From an uncultured Actinomycetes bacterium (GTDB lineage Bacteria; Actinomycetota; Actinomycetes; Mycobacteriales; Nakamurellaceae), in contig CALANS010000175.1 of assembly GCA_937926105.1 (NCBI GenBank), positions 214,061 to 278,060 of the forward strand: DNA of 64,000 nt, read 5' to 3'. A program made the translations under genes and the position numbers. A model generated the notes under the pieces. That model saw only the letters and a list, made by a program, of their open reading frames with translations. It did not search any database and had not been told where the DNA came from. Positions 26,398-34,144 of the stretch are shown piece by piece. Position 1 is the first letter of the stretch. The number at the start of each line of letters is the position of its first letter.

Positions 26398-27888
26398 TCA
26401 CCGGTAGGCGGTTTCGGCCTCGAATGGGAACATCGGCCGGATCCGCCTGGAATAGCTGAACTGCTGCACCGAAAGCCGGGTTACGCCCGGCGTGTCGACC
26501 ATCAGCTGTTCCCCACACACGTGGGCATAGCCCGCCTTCGGCGAATTGACACCCTTGCCGACCACCGCAGCGAACTCCCCCGGCTCCACCCCGGCCATCC
26601 GCAAGAGCTCCGCCGAGGTGTTGCCCATCGGATGGGTGGTAACCACCACGGCGATCCCGCCGTCGGTGCGCAGCGCCACCGTGGGGCCGGCGTTGTAGCG
26701 CCGGAACCCGCCATGCGTCGGACCGGCGTCCTCGAACTGCCCGTCCGTGCGAGCGGTCAGCACGGCGTCGAGCACCTGCGGATGGCCATCCTGCTCGGCG
26801 CTGCGTCCACCGACCGTCACGCGAACCCGATCTCCCACCGCGGAGCTGGCCAGCTCCTCGACCGCACCCGGATCCCACAGCGTGAAGGCAATTCCGGGCA
26901 CACCCTGATCGACGGCGGCATTCAAGATCGATGTGGAGTCTCCGCAACTGCCGCCACCGACGTTGTCGCCCACGTCCAGCAGCAGGATCGGCCGGTCCGC
27001 GGTGTGCTCCCGCACCCGACGCAGTGCCGCGTCGATGGTCGCCGCGCCGCCTTGCAACTCCTCGCGTGCCTCCCACAGCAGTCCGGCGATCTCGGCGGCA
27101 GCGGCCTCGGCCACGGCTCGATCGGACCGGTGGCTGGCCAGCACTGACATGCCCATTTGCTCGACGTCGGCATACGGGAATCCCTCCGCAATGCTCACAT
27201 CGAGCATGCCGTCGACGGCCTCCCATTCCCGGCAGCGCTGCAGGATGCGCGCCATCGGCTCATCGGACGTGTCCTGTTTGACGATGTTCACCATCAGTGG
27301 GAGTCGTTCGAAGACCGTCGCGGGGCGTGCTGCACCGGCGATGATCGACAGCACCAGGGCGCGGCACTCCAACCCGCGATCACGGGCATCGATGTGCGGG
27401 TTCGTCTGGAAGATTCGCAGCACATCCACGGCATCGACCAGCCGCTGATCGACGTTCGAGTGCATATCCAGCACGACGCCGATCGGGACATCCGGCCCGA
27501 CAACCGCGCGCATCCGCTCGGCGGCTTCCGCGTCGGCGTGCTCTGCATTCTCGGACACCGCAGCGCCGTGCAACGCCAGCAACACCCCATCGAATGGGCC
27601 CTCGGCCGCTAGTCGCGTCGCCATGTCGGCCGTCGCCCGATCGAAGGTCTCGGCGGTGAACTCGCCCAGCGCCCCGGCACGGTAACTGACCAACGGCACC
27701 AGGTCCACGTCCGCAGGCACGCCCGGGTCCAGGAACCCCGCCAGGGTCGCCGTCGACCCGAGGTAGTGATCCGCAATCTCGGAACCCAGGTGCACACCGC
27801 CCTCGGCGTACATCCGATCCATCGTCGCCTTGATGGTCGAGAACGTGTTCGCTTCCAGAGTCAATCCCAGTACTGCTAGGCGCGGCAC
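26398..27888 (-). CDS. M81-family (MlrC-like) metallopeptidase
   Basis: A 496-residue protein with N-terminus P-R-L-A-V-L-G-L-T-L-E-A-N-T-F, A-L-H-G-A-A-V, zinc segment L-D-M-H-S-N-V-D-Q-R, T-N-P-H-I-D, and C-terminal L-L-L-D-V-G-D-N-V-G-G-G-S-C-G-D-S-T. The GTG at 27888 is chosen because GGAGG ends five bases before it and it abuts the conserved N-terminus; the longer frame from 27969 adds 27 unrelated residues. It lies directly upstream of the transporter 2 operon on the same strand, so the peptidase and importer may serve one substrate. It belongs to the same subgroup as the 15148-16641 protein. Confidence 0.9.
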   Translation of the reverse strand: MPRLAVLGLTLEANTFSTIKATMDRMYAEGGVHLGSEIADHYLGSTATLAGFLDPGVPADVDLVPLVSYRAGALGEFTAETFDRATADMATRLAAEGPFDGVLLALHGAAVSENAEHADAEAAERMRAVVGPDVPIGVVLDMHSNVDQRLVDAVDVLRIFQTNPHIDARDRGLECRALVLSIIAGAARPATVFERLPLMVNIVKQDTSDEPMARILQRCREWEAVDGMLDVSIAEGFPYADVEQMGMSVLASHRSDRAVAEAAAAEIAGLLWEAREELQGGAATIDAALRRVREHTADRPILLLDVGDNVGGGSCGDSTSILNAAVDQGVPGIAFTLWDPGAVEELASSAVGDRVRVTVGGRSAEQDGHPQVLDAVLTARTDGQFEDAGPTHGGFRRYNAGPTVALRTDGGIAVVVTTHPMGNTSAELLRMAGVEPGEFAAVVGKGVNSPKAGYAHVCGEQLMVDTPGVTRLSVQQFSYSRRIRPMFPFEAETAYR

Positions 27889-28141
27889 CAGCACCTCCGA
27901 CGGGTCAAGGGGGGTCGACGAATGTTTCAGGCAGTGCAATGATGGTCTCATTAGTACCACCCGAGACACCCCGGCACAAGCAGTTTCGGCACGGGCATTC
28001 CATTAGTCAGACCCGGCATCCGGACCGCGCAGCGAGCTCACCGCGGTGCGGCGCGTGTCGGACAGCGAGGGAGCAGGGTCTGGCAGCAGGCCCCCGGCGC
28101 GCCACGCCCGGTCGCTCGGCACAGCAAGAAGGGAACACGCC
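27889..28141. other. Divergent intergenic region between M81 and SDR genes
   Basis: 253 bases with no supported gene. A weak minus-strand promoter match (TTGTGC, 17 bases, TACTAA) could serve the M81 gene. The plus-strand gene has AAGGGA before its ATG but no clear -35/-10. Two ATTAGT motifs occur about 65 bases apart. Confidence 0.35.
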
Positions 28142-28921
28142 ATGACAGCTCCAACGGGTCGGCTCGCAGGCCGCACCGCTCTGATCACCGGGGCCTCCCG
28201 CGGCATCGGCGCAGCGGTGGCGCGTCGCTTCGCCGCCGAGGGCGCCGCCGTGGCGGTCGGGCACCAACCGACCGACGAGATGGCGCGCCTGGCCGCCAAT
28301 GTCGTCGAGAGCATCACCGCGGCGGGTGGGGTGGCGGTGGCCGTGCCCGGGGACCTGTCCACGCCACAGGGGCCGGGCGAGACGGTTCGCCACGCTCGGA
28401 CTGCGCTCGGACCGTTGGACCTCCTGGTGGCCAACGCCGCCGCGACGGGCCGCGCTGTCTGGCATCAGATGTCCGTCCAGGACTGGGACACCATGCAGGC
28501 GGTGAACGTGCGCGGGACCTGGTTGCTCGCCAAGGAAGCGCGCGAGGACCTCATCGCCTCCGGGCACGGTGCGATCGTTACCCTGACGTCGGTGATGGCG
28601 ATGACCGGACAGCCGGGCGCGCTGCACTACACGGCCTCGAAGGCGGCGATCCTGGGGATGACGAGGGCGCTCGCCCGGGAGTTGGGCCCGGACGGGGTCC
28701 GGGTGAACGCCGTGATGCCGGGGGCGATACGCACCGAGCACGAGGAGGAATTGTCTCCCGATCCCGATGCGGTGGCGGCACGCATCCTGCCCGTACAGTC
28801 GCTGCAGCGCCGGGGTTACGCGGACGACCTGGCCGGCGCGTTCGTCTTCCTGGCGAGCGACGACGCCGCATTCGTCACCGGCCAGGTGGTGTGCGTCGAC
28901 GGCGGCTGGGTGATGTACTGA
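28142..28921 (+). CDS. Short-chain dehydrogenase/reductase (SDR)
   Basis: A 259-residue classical SDR. It has T-G-A-S-R-G-I-G near residue 19, V-A-N-A-A-A near residue 97 (the common N-N-A-G is V-A-N-A-A here), the catalytic Ser in T-L-T-S-V-M, and Y-T-A-S-K near residue 162. The C-terminus is V-C-V-D-G-G-W-V-M-Y. The start is supported by AAGGGA eight bases upstream. It is followed 83 bases later by the IclR regulator on the same strand and is not similar enough to the SDR at 693-1520 to suggest recent duplication. The substrate is unknown. Confidence 0.92.
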   Translation: MTAPTGRLAGRTALITGASRGIGAAVARRFAAEGAAVAVGHQPTDEMARLAANVVESITAAGGVAVAVPGDLSTPQGPGETVRHARTALGPLDLLVANAAATGRAVWHQMSVQDWDTMQAVNVRGTWLLAKEAREDLIASGHGAIVTLTSVMAMTGQPGALHYTASKAAILGMTRALARELGPDGVRVNAVMPGAIRTEHEEELSPDPDAVAARILPVQSLQRRGYADDLAGAFVFLASDDAAFVTGQVVCVDGGWVMY

Positions 28922-28942
28922 CGCGGGATCCGCCGCCGGCAA

Positions 28943-28972
28943 TTGTTTCACGCTCTGGAATCGTCCTATCAT
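28943..28972 (+). promoter_or_regulatory. Putative promoter of the IclR gene
   Basis: TTGTTT (28943-28948), 18 bases, TATCAT (28967-28972). An imperfect inverted repeat, TTTCA-N5-TGGAA, in the spacer could be an autoregulatory IclR site. The leader would be about 25 nt. Confidence 0.45.
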
Positions 28973-29004
28973 CCCGATACCACCTACCAGCAAGGAGGCT
29001 GCCG

Positions 29005-29772
29005 ATGGTTGCCGATGCCGACCCCGTTGCCACCTATCCGATCCGGTCGGTGGATCGGGTGTGCGACATCCTGGACACACTGGCGAACGCCCCGGACGGT
29101 GTCACACTCACCGAGGTAGCCGACGCCACCGGGCTCCCCAAGAGCTCGGCCTTTCGCTACCTGTCGGCGCTGGAGGCACGCCACTATGTGGAGCGCGGCC
29201 ACGATCCCCTGATCTACCGACTCGGGCTCGCCTTCCGCCCCCAGCACACCCGTGGCATCGCCCGGCTGGCCGAGTTGGCCCGTCCCGCTCTGGAGCGCCT
29301 GCGGGACAAGCTCGACGAGACCACCAACCTGGGCATGCTCGATGGCACCAGCGTGGTGCACAGCGTGGTCTGCGAGAGCCCGCAGATGATGCGGCTGGCC
29401 GCCCGCGTCGGCGAACGTGGTTACGTGCATGCCACCGCGCTGGGCAAGGCCATGGCCGCTGCCCTACCGGAGGACCGGATCCGTTCCCTGATCGCGGTGT
29501 CCGGCATGCCCGCGTTCACCGACGCCACCATTACCGACCTGCCCAGCCTGCTGACCGAACTGAACACCGTGCGTGAGCAGGGCTACGCCGTGGATGAGCA
29601 AGAGAACCAGGAAGGTGGGCGGTGTGTCGCAGTGGCGATCCCGGATCTGGGGTTCGCGGCCGCGGTAAGCGTCTCCGCCCCCGCCGCCCGCTTCGAGGCC
29701 GCCGAGGTACCCACGGTCGCCCGCGCGCTCCGTCGGGTCGCCCGGGACCTATCACGCCAGATGCGCGGCTGA
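29005..29772 (+). CDS. IclR-family transcriptional regulator
   Basis: A 255-residue regulator. The N-terminal winged helix-turn-helix runs from R-S-V-D-R-V-C-D-I-L through L-T-E-V-A-D-A-T-G-L-P-K-S-S-A-F-R-Y-L. The C-terminal IclR effector domain has the typical G-Y-V-H-A-T-A-L-G-K-A near residue 150 and a Y-A-V-D-E-Q-E-N-Q-E-G-G-R-C-V-A-V-A-I core. The ATG at 29005 follows AAGGAGG; an earlier frame start at 28891 lies inside the SDR gene. It may control the upstream SDR and the convergent FAH-family gene 35 bases downstream. Confidence 0.94.
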   Translation: MVADADPVATYPIRSVDRVCDILDTLANAPDGVTLTEVADATGLPKSSAFRYLSALEARHYVERGHDPLIYRLGLAFRPQHTRGIARLAELARPALERLRDKLDETTNLGMLDGTSVVHSVVCESPQMMRLAARVGERGYVHATALGKAMAAALPEDRIRSLIAVSGMPAFTDATITDLPSLLTELNTVREQGYAVDEQENQEGGRCVAVAIPDLGFAAAVSVSAPAARFEAAEVPTVARALRRVARDLSRQMRG

Positions 29773-29807
29773 CCGGGCTCCCGCCATCGCCCCGACGCCG
29801 CCGACAC

Positions 29808-30653
29808 TCAGGCCTGCACGCACTCCTGGCGCGCCCGGCCGATCCCCTCGATCTCCGTCTCCACCACGTCGCCGGCCCGCAGATACGGGAACCGCCCGGA
29901 GAGTCCGACACCCTGCGGCGTACCGGTGTTGATGATGTCGCCCGGCTCCAGCACCGCCACCTGCGACAGGTGCCATACCAGGTAGTCGATACCGAAGATC
30001 AGGTCCGCCGAGGTTGAATCCTGCCGGGGCTCACCGTTGACCCATGACCGCAACCGGACCGCACCGCCGTCCAGTTCGTCAGCCGGGACCAGCGCGGGAC
30101 CGAGCGGGTTGAACGTCTCGCAGCACTTGCCCTTCGACCATTGCCCGCCGGAAACCTCCAGCTGCCACTCCCGCTCGGACACGTCGTTGGACATGGTGTA
30201 TCCGGCGATGTGTGCGGCCGCGTCGGCGGGGGAATCCAGATAGCGCGCCCGGCGACCGATCACCACGGCCAACTCCACCTCCCAGTCGGTCTTCACCGAC
30301 CCCCGTGGCACGTGCAGGTTGTCGTAGGGCCCGACGACGGTATTGGGCGTCTTGAAAAACAGCACCGGCACCGAAGGCGGCTCGGCGCCGGATTCGGCGG
30401 CGTGCGCTGCGTAGTTCATGCCGATGCACCACACGGCCTGCGGGCGCACGATCGGCGCACCCACCCGCTGGCCGGCAATGTCCACCACGGGCAACGCGGC
30501 CTGGGCCAGCGCCCGTCGGGTGCGCGCGATGCCGTCGCCGGCCAGGAATGCTCCGTCAATGTCCGCGGTCAACGACGTGAGGTCGTGGGCGGCGCCGTCG
30601 TGCACCACCACTGGGCGTTCGGCACCGGCGGGCCCTATACGGCGCAGTTCCAT
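29808..30653 (-). CDS. Fumarylacetoacetate hydrolase (FAH)-family protein
   Basis: A 281-residue protein of the FAH/2-hydroxyhepta-2,4-diene-1,7-dioate isomerase type. C-I-G-M-N-Y-A-A-H-A-A-E-S-G marks the domain start. The metal site is formed by D-W-E-V-E-L-A-V-V-I-G near residue 145 and Y-T-M-S-N-D-V-S-E-R-E near 175; N-T-G-T-P-Q-G-V-G is near the C-terminus. The ATG at 30653, with GGGAG upstream, is preferred over 30788, which adds 45 Arg-rich residues. Members cleave or hydrate/decarboxylate oxo-acids. It lies back-to-back with the PLP-enzyme gene at 30810, which points to catabolism of an amino-acid-derived ketoacid. Confidence 0.9.
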   Translation of the reverse strand: MELRRIGPAGAERPVVVHDGAAHDLTSLTADIDGAFLAGDGIARTRRALAQAALPVVDIAGQRVGAPIVRPQAVWCIGMNYAAHAAESGAEPPSVPVLFFKTPNTVVGPYDNLHVPRGSVKTDWEVELAVVIGRRARYLDSPADAAAHIAGYTMSNDVSEREWQLEVSGGQWSKGKCCETFNPLGPALVPADELDGGAVRLRSWVNGEPRQDSTSADLIFGIDYLVWHLSQVAVLEPGDIINTGTPQGVGLSGRFPYLRAGDVVETEIEGIGRARQECVQA

Positions 30654-30809
30654 CTCGCTCCCATCCGAACATCCCACTAGCCGACATCGACGGTCCAGTC
30701 TCCCACTGGTGCGACCGGACCGGGGGGCCGGGGTCTCCACGCGGGACCGAGCGACGCAACCGCCGTTCCACGCATTGACACAGCGCAAGAATCACGGTAA
30801 GCATCCACC

Positions 30810-32093
30810 GTGACCAACGCATCGTCCTGGCTTGTTCCCGATGACACTCCGATCGATTGGCGCAGCAAGTGTTTCGGGCCCGCCCAACACGGCCGTTCGG
30901 TTGCCCAGCTGGTCGCCGGCGGCCTTACGCTCGCCGACCTGCCGACCCCGGTCCTGACGCTCGATGCCGACGCCCTGGAGCACAACATCGCGGTCATGGG
31001 CGACTACCTGGCCGAGAACGGGGTGCTGCTGGCGCCACACGGCAAGACGACCATGTCCCCACAGCTGTGGCGTCGCCAGCTCGATGCCGGCGCGTGGGCG
31101 ATCACGGTCGCCACGCCCTGGCAGCTGCGAGTGGCGGCCGCTCACGGCGTGCGCAGGATCTTGCATGCCGGCGCGATGCTGACGCCGGCAGATCTCGCGG
31201 CGGTGGCAGCCCTGCTCGACGAGCGACCTGACACCGAGGTGCTGGTGTGGGCAGACTCCCCGGAAGCCGTCCGGCTGACGGCCTCCGGATACCCGCGCGG
31301 CGGACGACCACTGGCCGTGCTGGTAGACCGAGGCGGTAGCGGCGCCCGCACCGGCGCGCGCACGCTGTCCGAGAGCCTGCAGACCGCAGACGCGGTTGCG
31401 CAGGCGGGAAACCTGACTCTCGCCGGCATCGCGGCCTGGGAGGGCTCGCTGGCCGGTGCCTCCGGTCCCGACGGCCACGCGGCGATGGTCGCATTCTGCG
31501 ATGGTGCCGCCGAGACCTTCCGCGCCGCCGTGGATGCCGGTCTGCTCCGGCCGGATGACGCCCCGGTGATCACCGGGGGTGGCAGCGCCTATTTCGACGT
31601 GGTGGTGCAACGCTGGGCGCCGCTGCGCGATCTGGGTGCCAGGATCGTGCTGCGGTCCGGGTGCTACCTCACCCACGACGACGGTGGGTACGCGGCCTCG
31701 TCGCCGTTCGGGCGATCGACGGGCCGCCCGCTGCGGGCCGCGCTGCACGCCTGGGGGCAGGTGGTCTCGCGCCCAGAGCCGGGCCTCGCGCTGTTGAACA
31801 TGGGGCGACGCGACGTGCCCTACGACGGGCGCCTCCCGGTGCCACAGGGGGTACGCGGCCGGGACGCCGACACGTCCCGGCGCGCGCTGGCCGGCGCCAC
31901 GATCACCCAGCTGAACGATCAGCACGCCTACCTGTCCCTGGACCCGGCCTCCGACCTGCGGCTCGGTGAGGTGGTGCGCTGCGGAATCTCCCATCCCTGC
32001 ACCGCTTTCGACAAGTGGTCGATGGTCCCGGTGCTGGACGATGTCAGCGCGGCGCAGCCCCGCATGATCGGCGCGGTCCGCACGGTCTTCTAG
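30810..32093 (+). CDS. D-serine dehydratase/D-threonine aldolase-like PLP enzyme (alanine-racemase N-terminal fold)
   Basis: A 427-residue fold-type III PLP enzyme. P-T-P-V-L-T-L-D near residue 45 opens the barrel, A-P-H-G-K-T-T-M-S-P near residue 75 holds the PLP Lys, and V-I-T-G-G-G-S-A-Y-F is the phosphate-binding segment. The C-terminal domain carries C-G-I-S-H-P-C-T-A-F-D-K-W, the His/Cys pair that binds metal in eukaryotic-type D-serine dehydratases. The start is GTG; a TAAGCA six bases before it could be a leaderless -10. It would act on a D-beta-hydroxy-amino acid. The exact substrate is not certain. Confidence 0.88.
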   Translation: MTNASSWLVPDDTPIDWRSKCFGPAQHGRSVAQLVAGGLTLADLPTPVLTLDADALEHNIAVMGDYLAENGVLLAPHGKTTMSPQLWRRQLDAGAWAITVATPWQLRVAAAHGVRRILHAGAMLTPADLAAVAALLDERPDTEVLVWADSPEAVRLTASGYPRGGRPLAVLVDRGGSGARTGARTLSESLQTADAVAQAGNLTLAGIAAWEGSLAGASGPDGHAAMVAFCDGAAETFRAAVDAGLLRPDDAPVITGGGSAYFDVVVQRWAPLRDLGARIVLRSGCYLTHDDGGYAASSPFGRSTGRPLRAALHAWGQVVSRPEPGLALLNMGRRDVPYDGRLPVPQGVRGRDADTSRRALAGATITQLNDQHAYLSLDPASDLRLGEVVRCGISHPCTAFDKWSMVPVLDDVSAAQPRMIGAVRTVF

Positions 32094-32108
32094 CCGAAGC
32101 CGGCGCCG

Positions 32109-33956
32109 TCACCGGCCCACGGCGTAGCCCTGCATTCCGCGCGCATTCGCGGCGGCCCGCAGCATGCCGTCACCGTCACGCGAGACGGCCGATAGCCGGC
32201 CCAGCGACCAGTCGTCCTCGACCACCACCTGGTGGCCCCGGTCCCGCAGGCCACGCACGGTATCCGGGTTCATCCGCCCCTCGACATGCAACCGCCCGGG
32301 GAACGACTCCCTCGGATAGAACGACGAGGTGAAGTGGCTGGAGTGAAACGCCGGCTCGTCGATCGCCTGCTGCAGGTTCAATCCGTGGTGCACGTGCCGC
32401 AGGAACAGCTGGAGCGACCACTGGTCCTGCTGGTCGCCACCCGGCGTGCCGAACGCGAGATACGGTACGCCGTCCCGCAGCGCCAGATTCGGGCTCAGCG
32501 TGGTGCGGGGACGCTTGCCCGGCGCCAACGAATTCGCCAGACCCGACTGCAGCCAAAACATCTGGCCACGGGTGCCCAGGCAGAAACCCAACGCAGGAAT
32601 CGTCGGGGAACTCTGCAGCCACGCCCCGCTGGGTGTCGCCGACACCATATTCCCCCACCGATCCACCACATCGACATGGCAGGTGTCGCCGCGGGTCTCG
32701 CCATCCACCGCCACCGAGAGCTCGGAGGGAGAGTCCGCCTGCTCCACCCGCACGGTCGGTTCGCCAATCCCCCCGTCCGTGGCCGCGGCGCCAATCAGCC
32801 TGGCAAGGTCCGGTAGCCGAGGCTCACGGCCATCGGGTGTGCCCGGCCGCAACGAGCCGCAGTCGGCCCGATCACCGAGCAGCGCGCGCCGATAATCGTT
32901 GTACGGCCCCGACAACAGCGCCGCCATCGGCACGTCCACGAAGGCCGGATCGCCGTAGAACGCCTCCCGGTCGGCGAACGCCAGTTTGCTCGCCTCCACC
33001 ACGGCGTGAACGAACTCCGGGGAGTCGGTGCCCATGCCGTCCAGGTCGAAGCCCGCCAACAGCGCCAATTGCTGCAACAGCACCGGCGCCTGGCTCCATG
33101 GCCCTGCCTTCAGCACCGTGTAGCCGCGCCCGCCGGCCCGATAGTCCAGGCTCAGCGGATCCTCCACGCTGGCCTGCCAGCCGGCCAGGTCGGAACCCCG
33201 CAGCAGGCCGCGGTGCGGTTCGCCCGAGGAGTCCATGACATCCGTGCCGGCGCAAAACTCGTCCATGGCCTCGGCGACGAAGCCATGGTAGAAGCTGCGC
33301 AGGGCGGCCTCGATCTGGATGTCGCGGCCGGAGCCGGCCGCCTCGGCGTCGCTGACGATGCGGCGGTAGGTCGCGGCCAGCGCCGGGTTGCGAAATAGCG
33401 TCCCTCCAGCGGGAGGGGCACCCCCCGGCAACCACAGGGCTGCGGAGGTCGGCCAATGGTCGACGAATAGGTCGTGCACGGTGGCGATCGTGGCGCTCAC
33501 CCGGGGCAGCACGGGAAAGCCGGCCTCCGCATAGCCGATCGCGTACTCCAGCACATCGCCCACCCGCATGGTGCCGTACCGCTGCAACAGCAGCATCCAT
33601 CCGCCAAAGGCGCCCGGCACACACGCCGGCAACAGGCCGGTACCCGGGATCAAGGTCAGACCGAGGTCGTCGAAGGCCCCGAGCGTGGCGCCCGCCGGAG
33701 CCGTACCCTGCCCGCAGATCACGGTGGCACGTTCCGCCCGTGCGTCCCACGCCACGATGGGCACCTCACCCGCCGGCCCGTTCAGGTGCGGCTCCACCAC
33801 CTGGAGCACGAACCCCGACGCCACCGCCGCATCGAACGCGTTGCCACCGCGTTCCAGTACCGCCATGCCAGCCTGCGATGCCAGCCAGTGTGTCGAGGCC
33901 ACCATGCCGAAGGTGCCCTCCAATTGCGGCCGAGTAGTGAACCCGATAGTGGACAT
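32109..33956 (-). CDS. Gamma-glutamyltransferase (Ntn hydrolase) family protein
   Basis: A 615-residue precursor-type protein. The large-subunit start has A-G-M-A-V-L-E-R-G-G-N-A-F-D-A-A-V-A. Autocleavage would occur before the conserved Thr (about residue 425) in G-D-T-C-H-V-D-V-V-D-R-W-G-N, which becomes the small-subunit nucleophile; most family members have T-T-H-x-S. No signal peptide is seen, so it may act in the cytosol, unlike classical periplasmic enzymes. The ATG at 33956 is supported by GGGGAGGGG upstream. It may release gamma-glutamyl or other N-acyl groups. It converges with the PLP-enzyme gene, 15 bases apart. Confidence 0.92.
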   Translation of the reverse strand: MSTIGFTTRPQLEGTFGMVASTHWLASQAGMAVLERGGNAFDAAVASGFVLQVVEPHLNGPAGEVPIVAWDARAERATVICGQGTAPAGATLGAFDDLGLTLIPGTGLLPACVPGAFGGWMLLLQRYGTMRVGDVLEYAIGYAEAGFPVLPRVSATIATVHDLFVDHWPTSAALWLPGGAPPAGGTLFRNPALAATYRRIVSDAEAAGSGRDIQIEAALRSFYHGFVAEAMDEFCAGTDVMDSSGEPHRGLLRGSDLAGWQASVEDPLSLDYRAGGRGYTVLKAGPWSQAPVLLQQLALLAGFDLDGMGTDSPEFVHAVVEASKLAFADREAFYGDPAFVDVPMAALLSGPYNDYRRALLGDRADCGSLRPGTPDGREPRLPDLARLIGAAATDGGIGEPTVRVEQADSPSELSVAVDGETRGDTCHVDVVDRWGNMVSATPSGAWLQSSPTIPALGFCLGTRGQMFWLQSGLANSLAPGKRPRTTLSPNLALRDGVPYLAFGTPGGDQQDQWSLQLFLRHVHHGLNLQQAIDEPAFHSSHFTSSFYPRESFPGRLHVEGRMNPDTVRGLRDRGHQVVVEDDWSLGRLSAVSRDGDGMLRAAANARGMQGYAVGR

Positions 33957-34144
33957 AGCCGACCCCTCCCCTTCCACGCTCGGCGCCCGACGGGTGCCCA
34001 CAGCATGCGAATGTCGATCGTACTTTCCGCGCCGATCGCCATGATCACTGCGTCACACCCGGCACGGCGGACAACCCGCCTCCGCGATAGGTTGCGACCG
34101 CCCGGATTCGGCGAGCACGCACTCGGCCGCGCCGCCGGGAGCCA

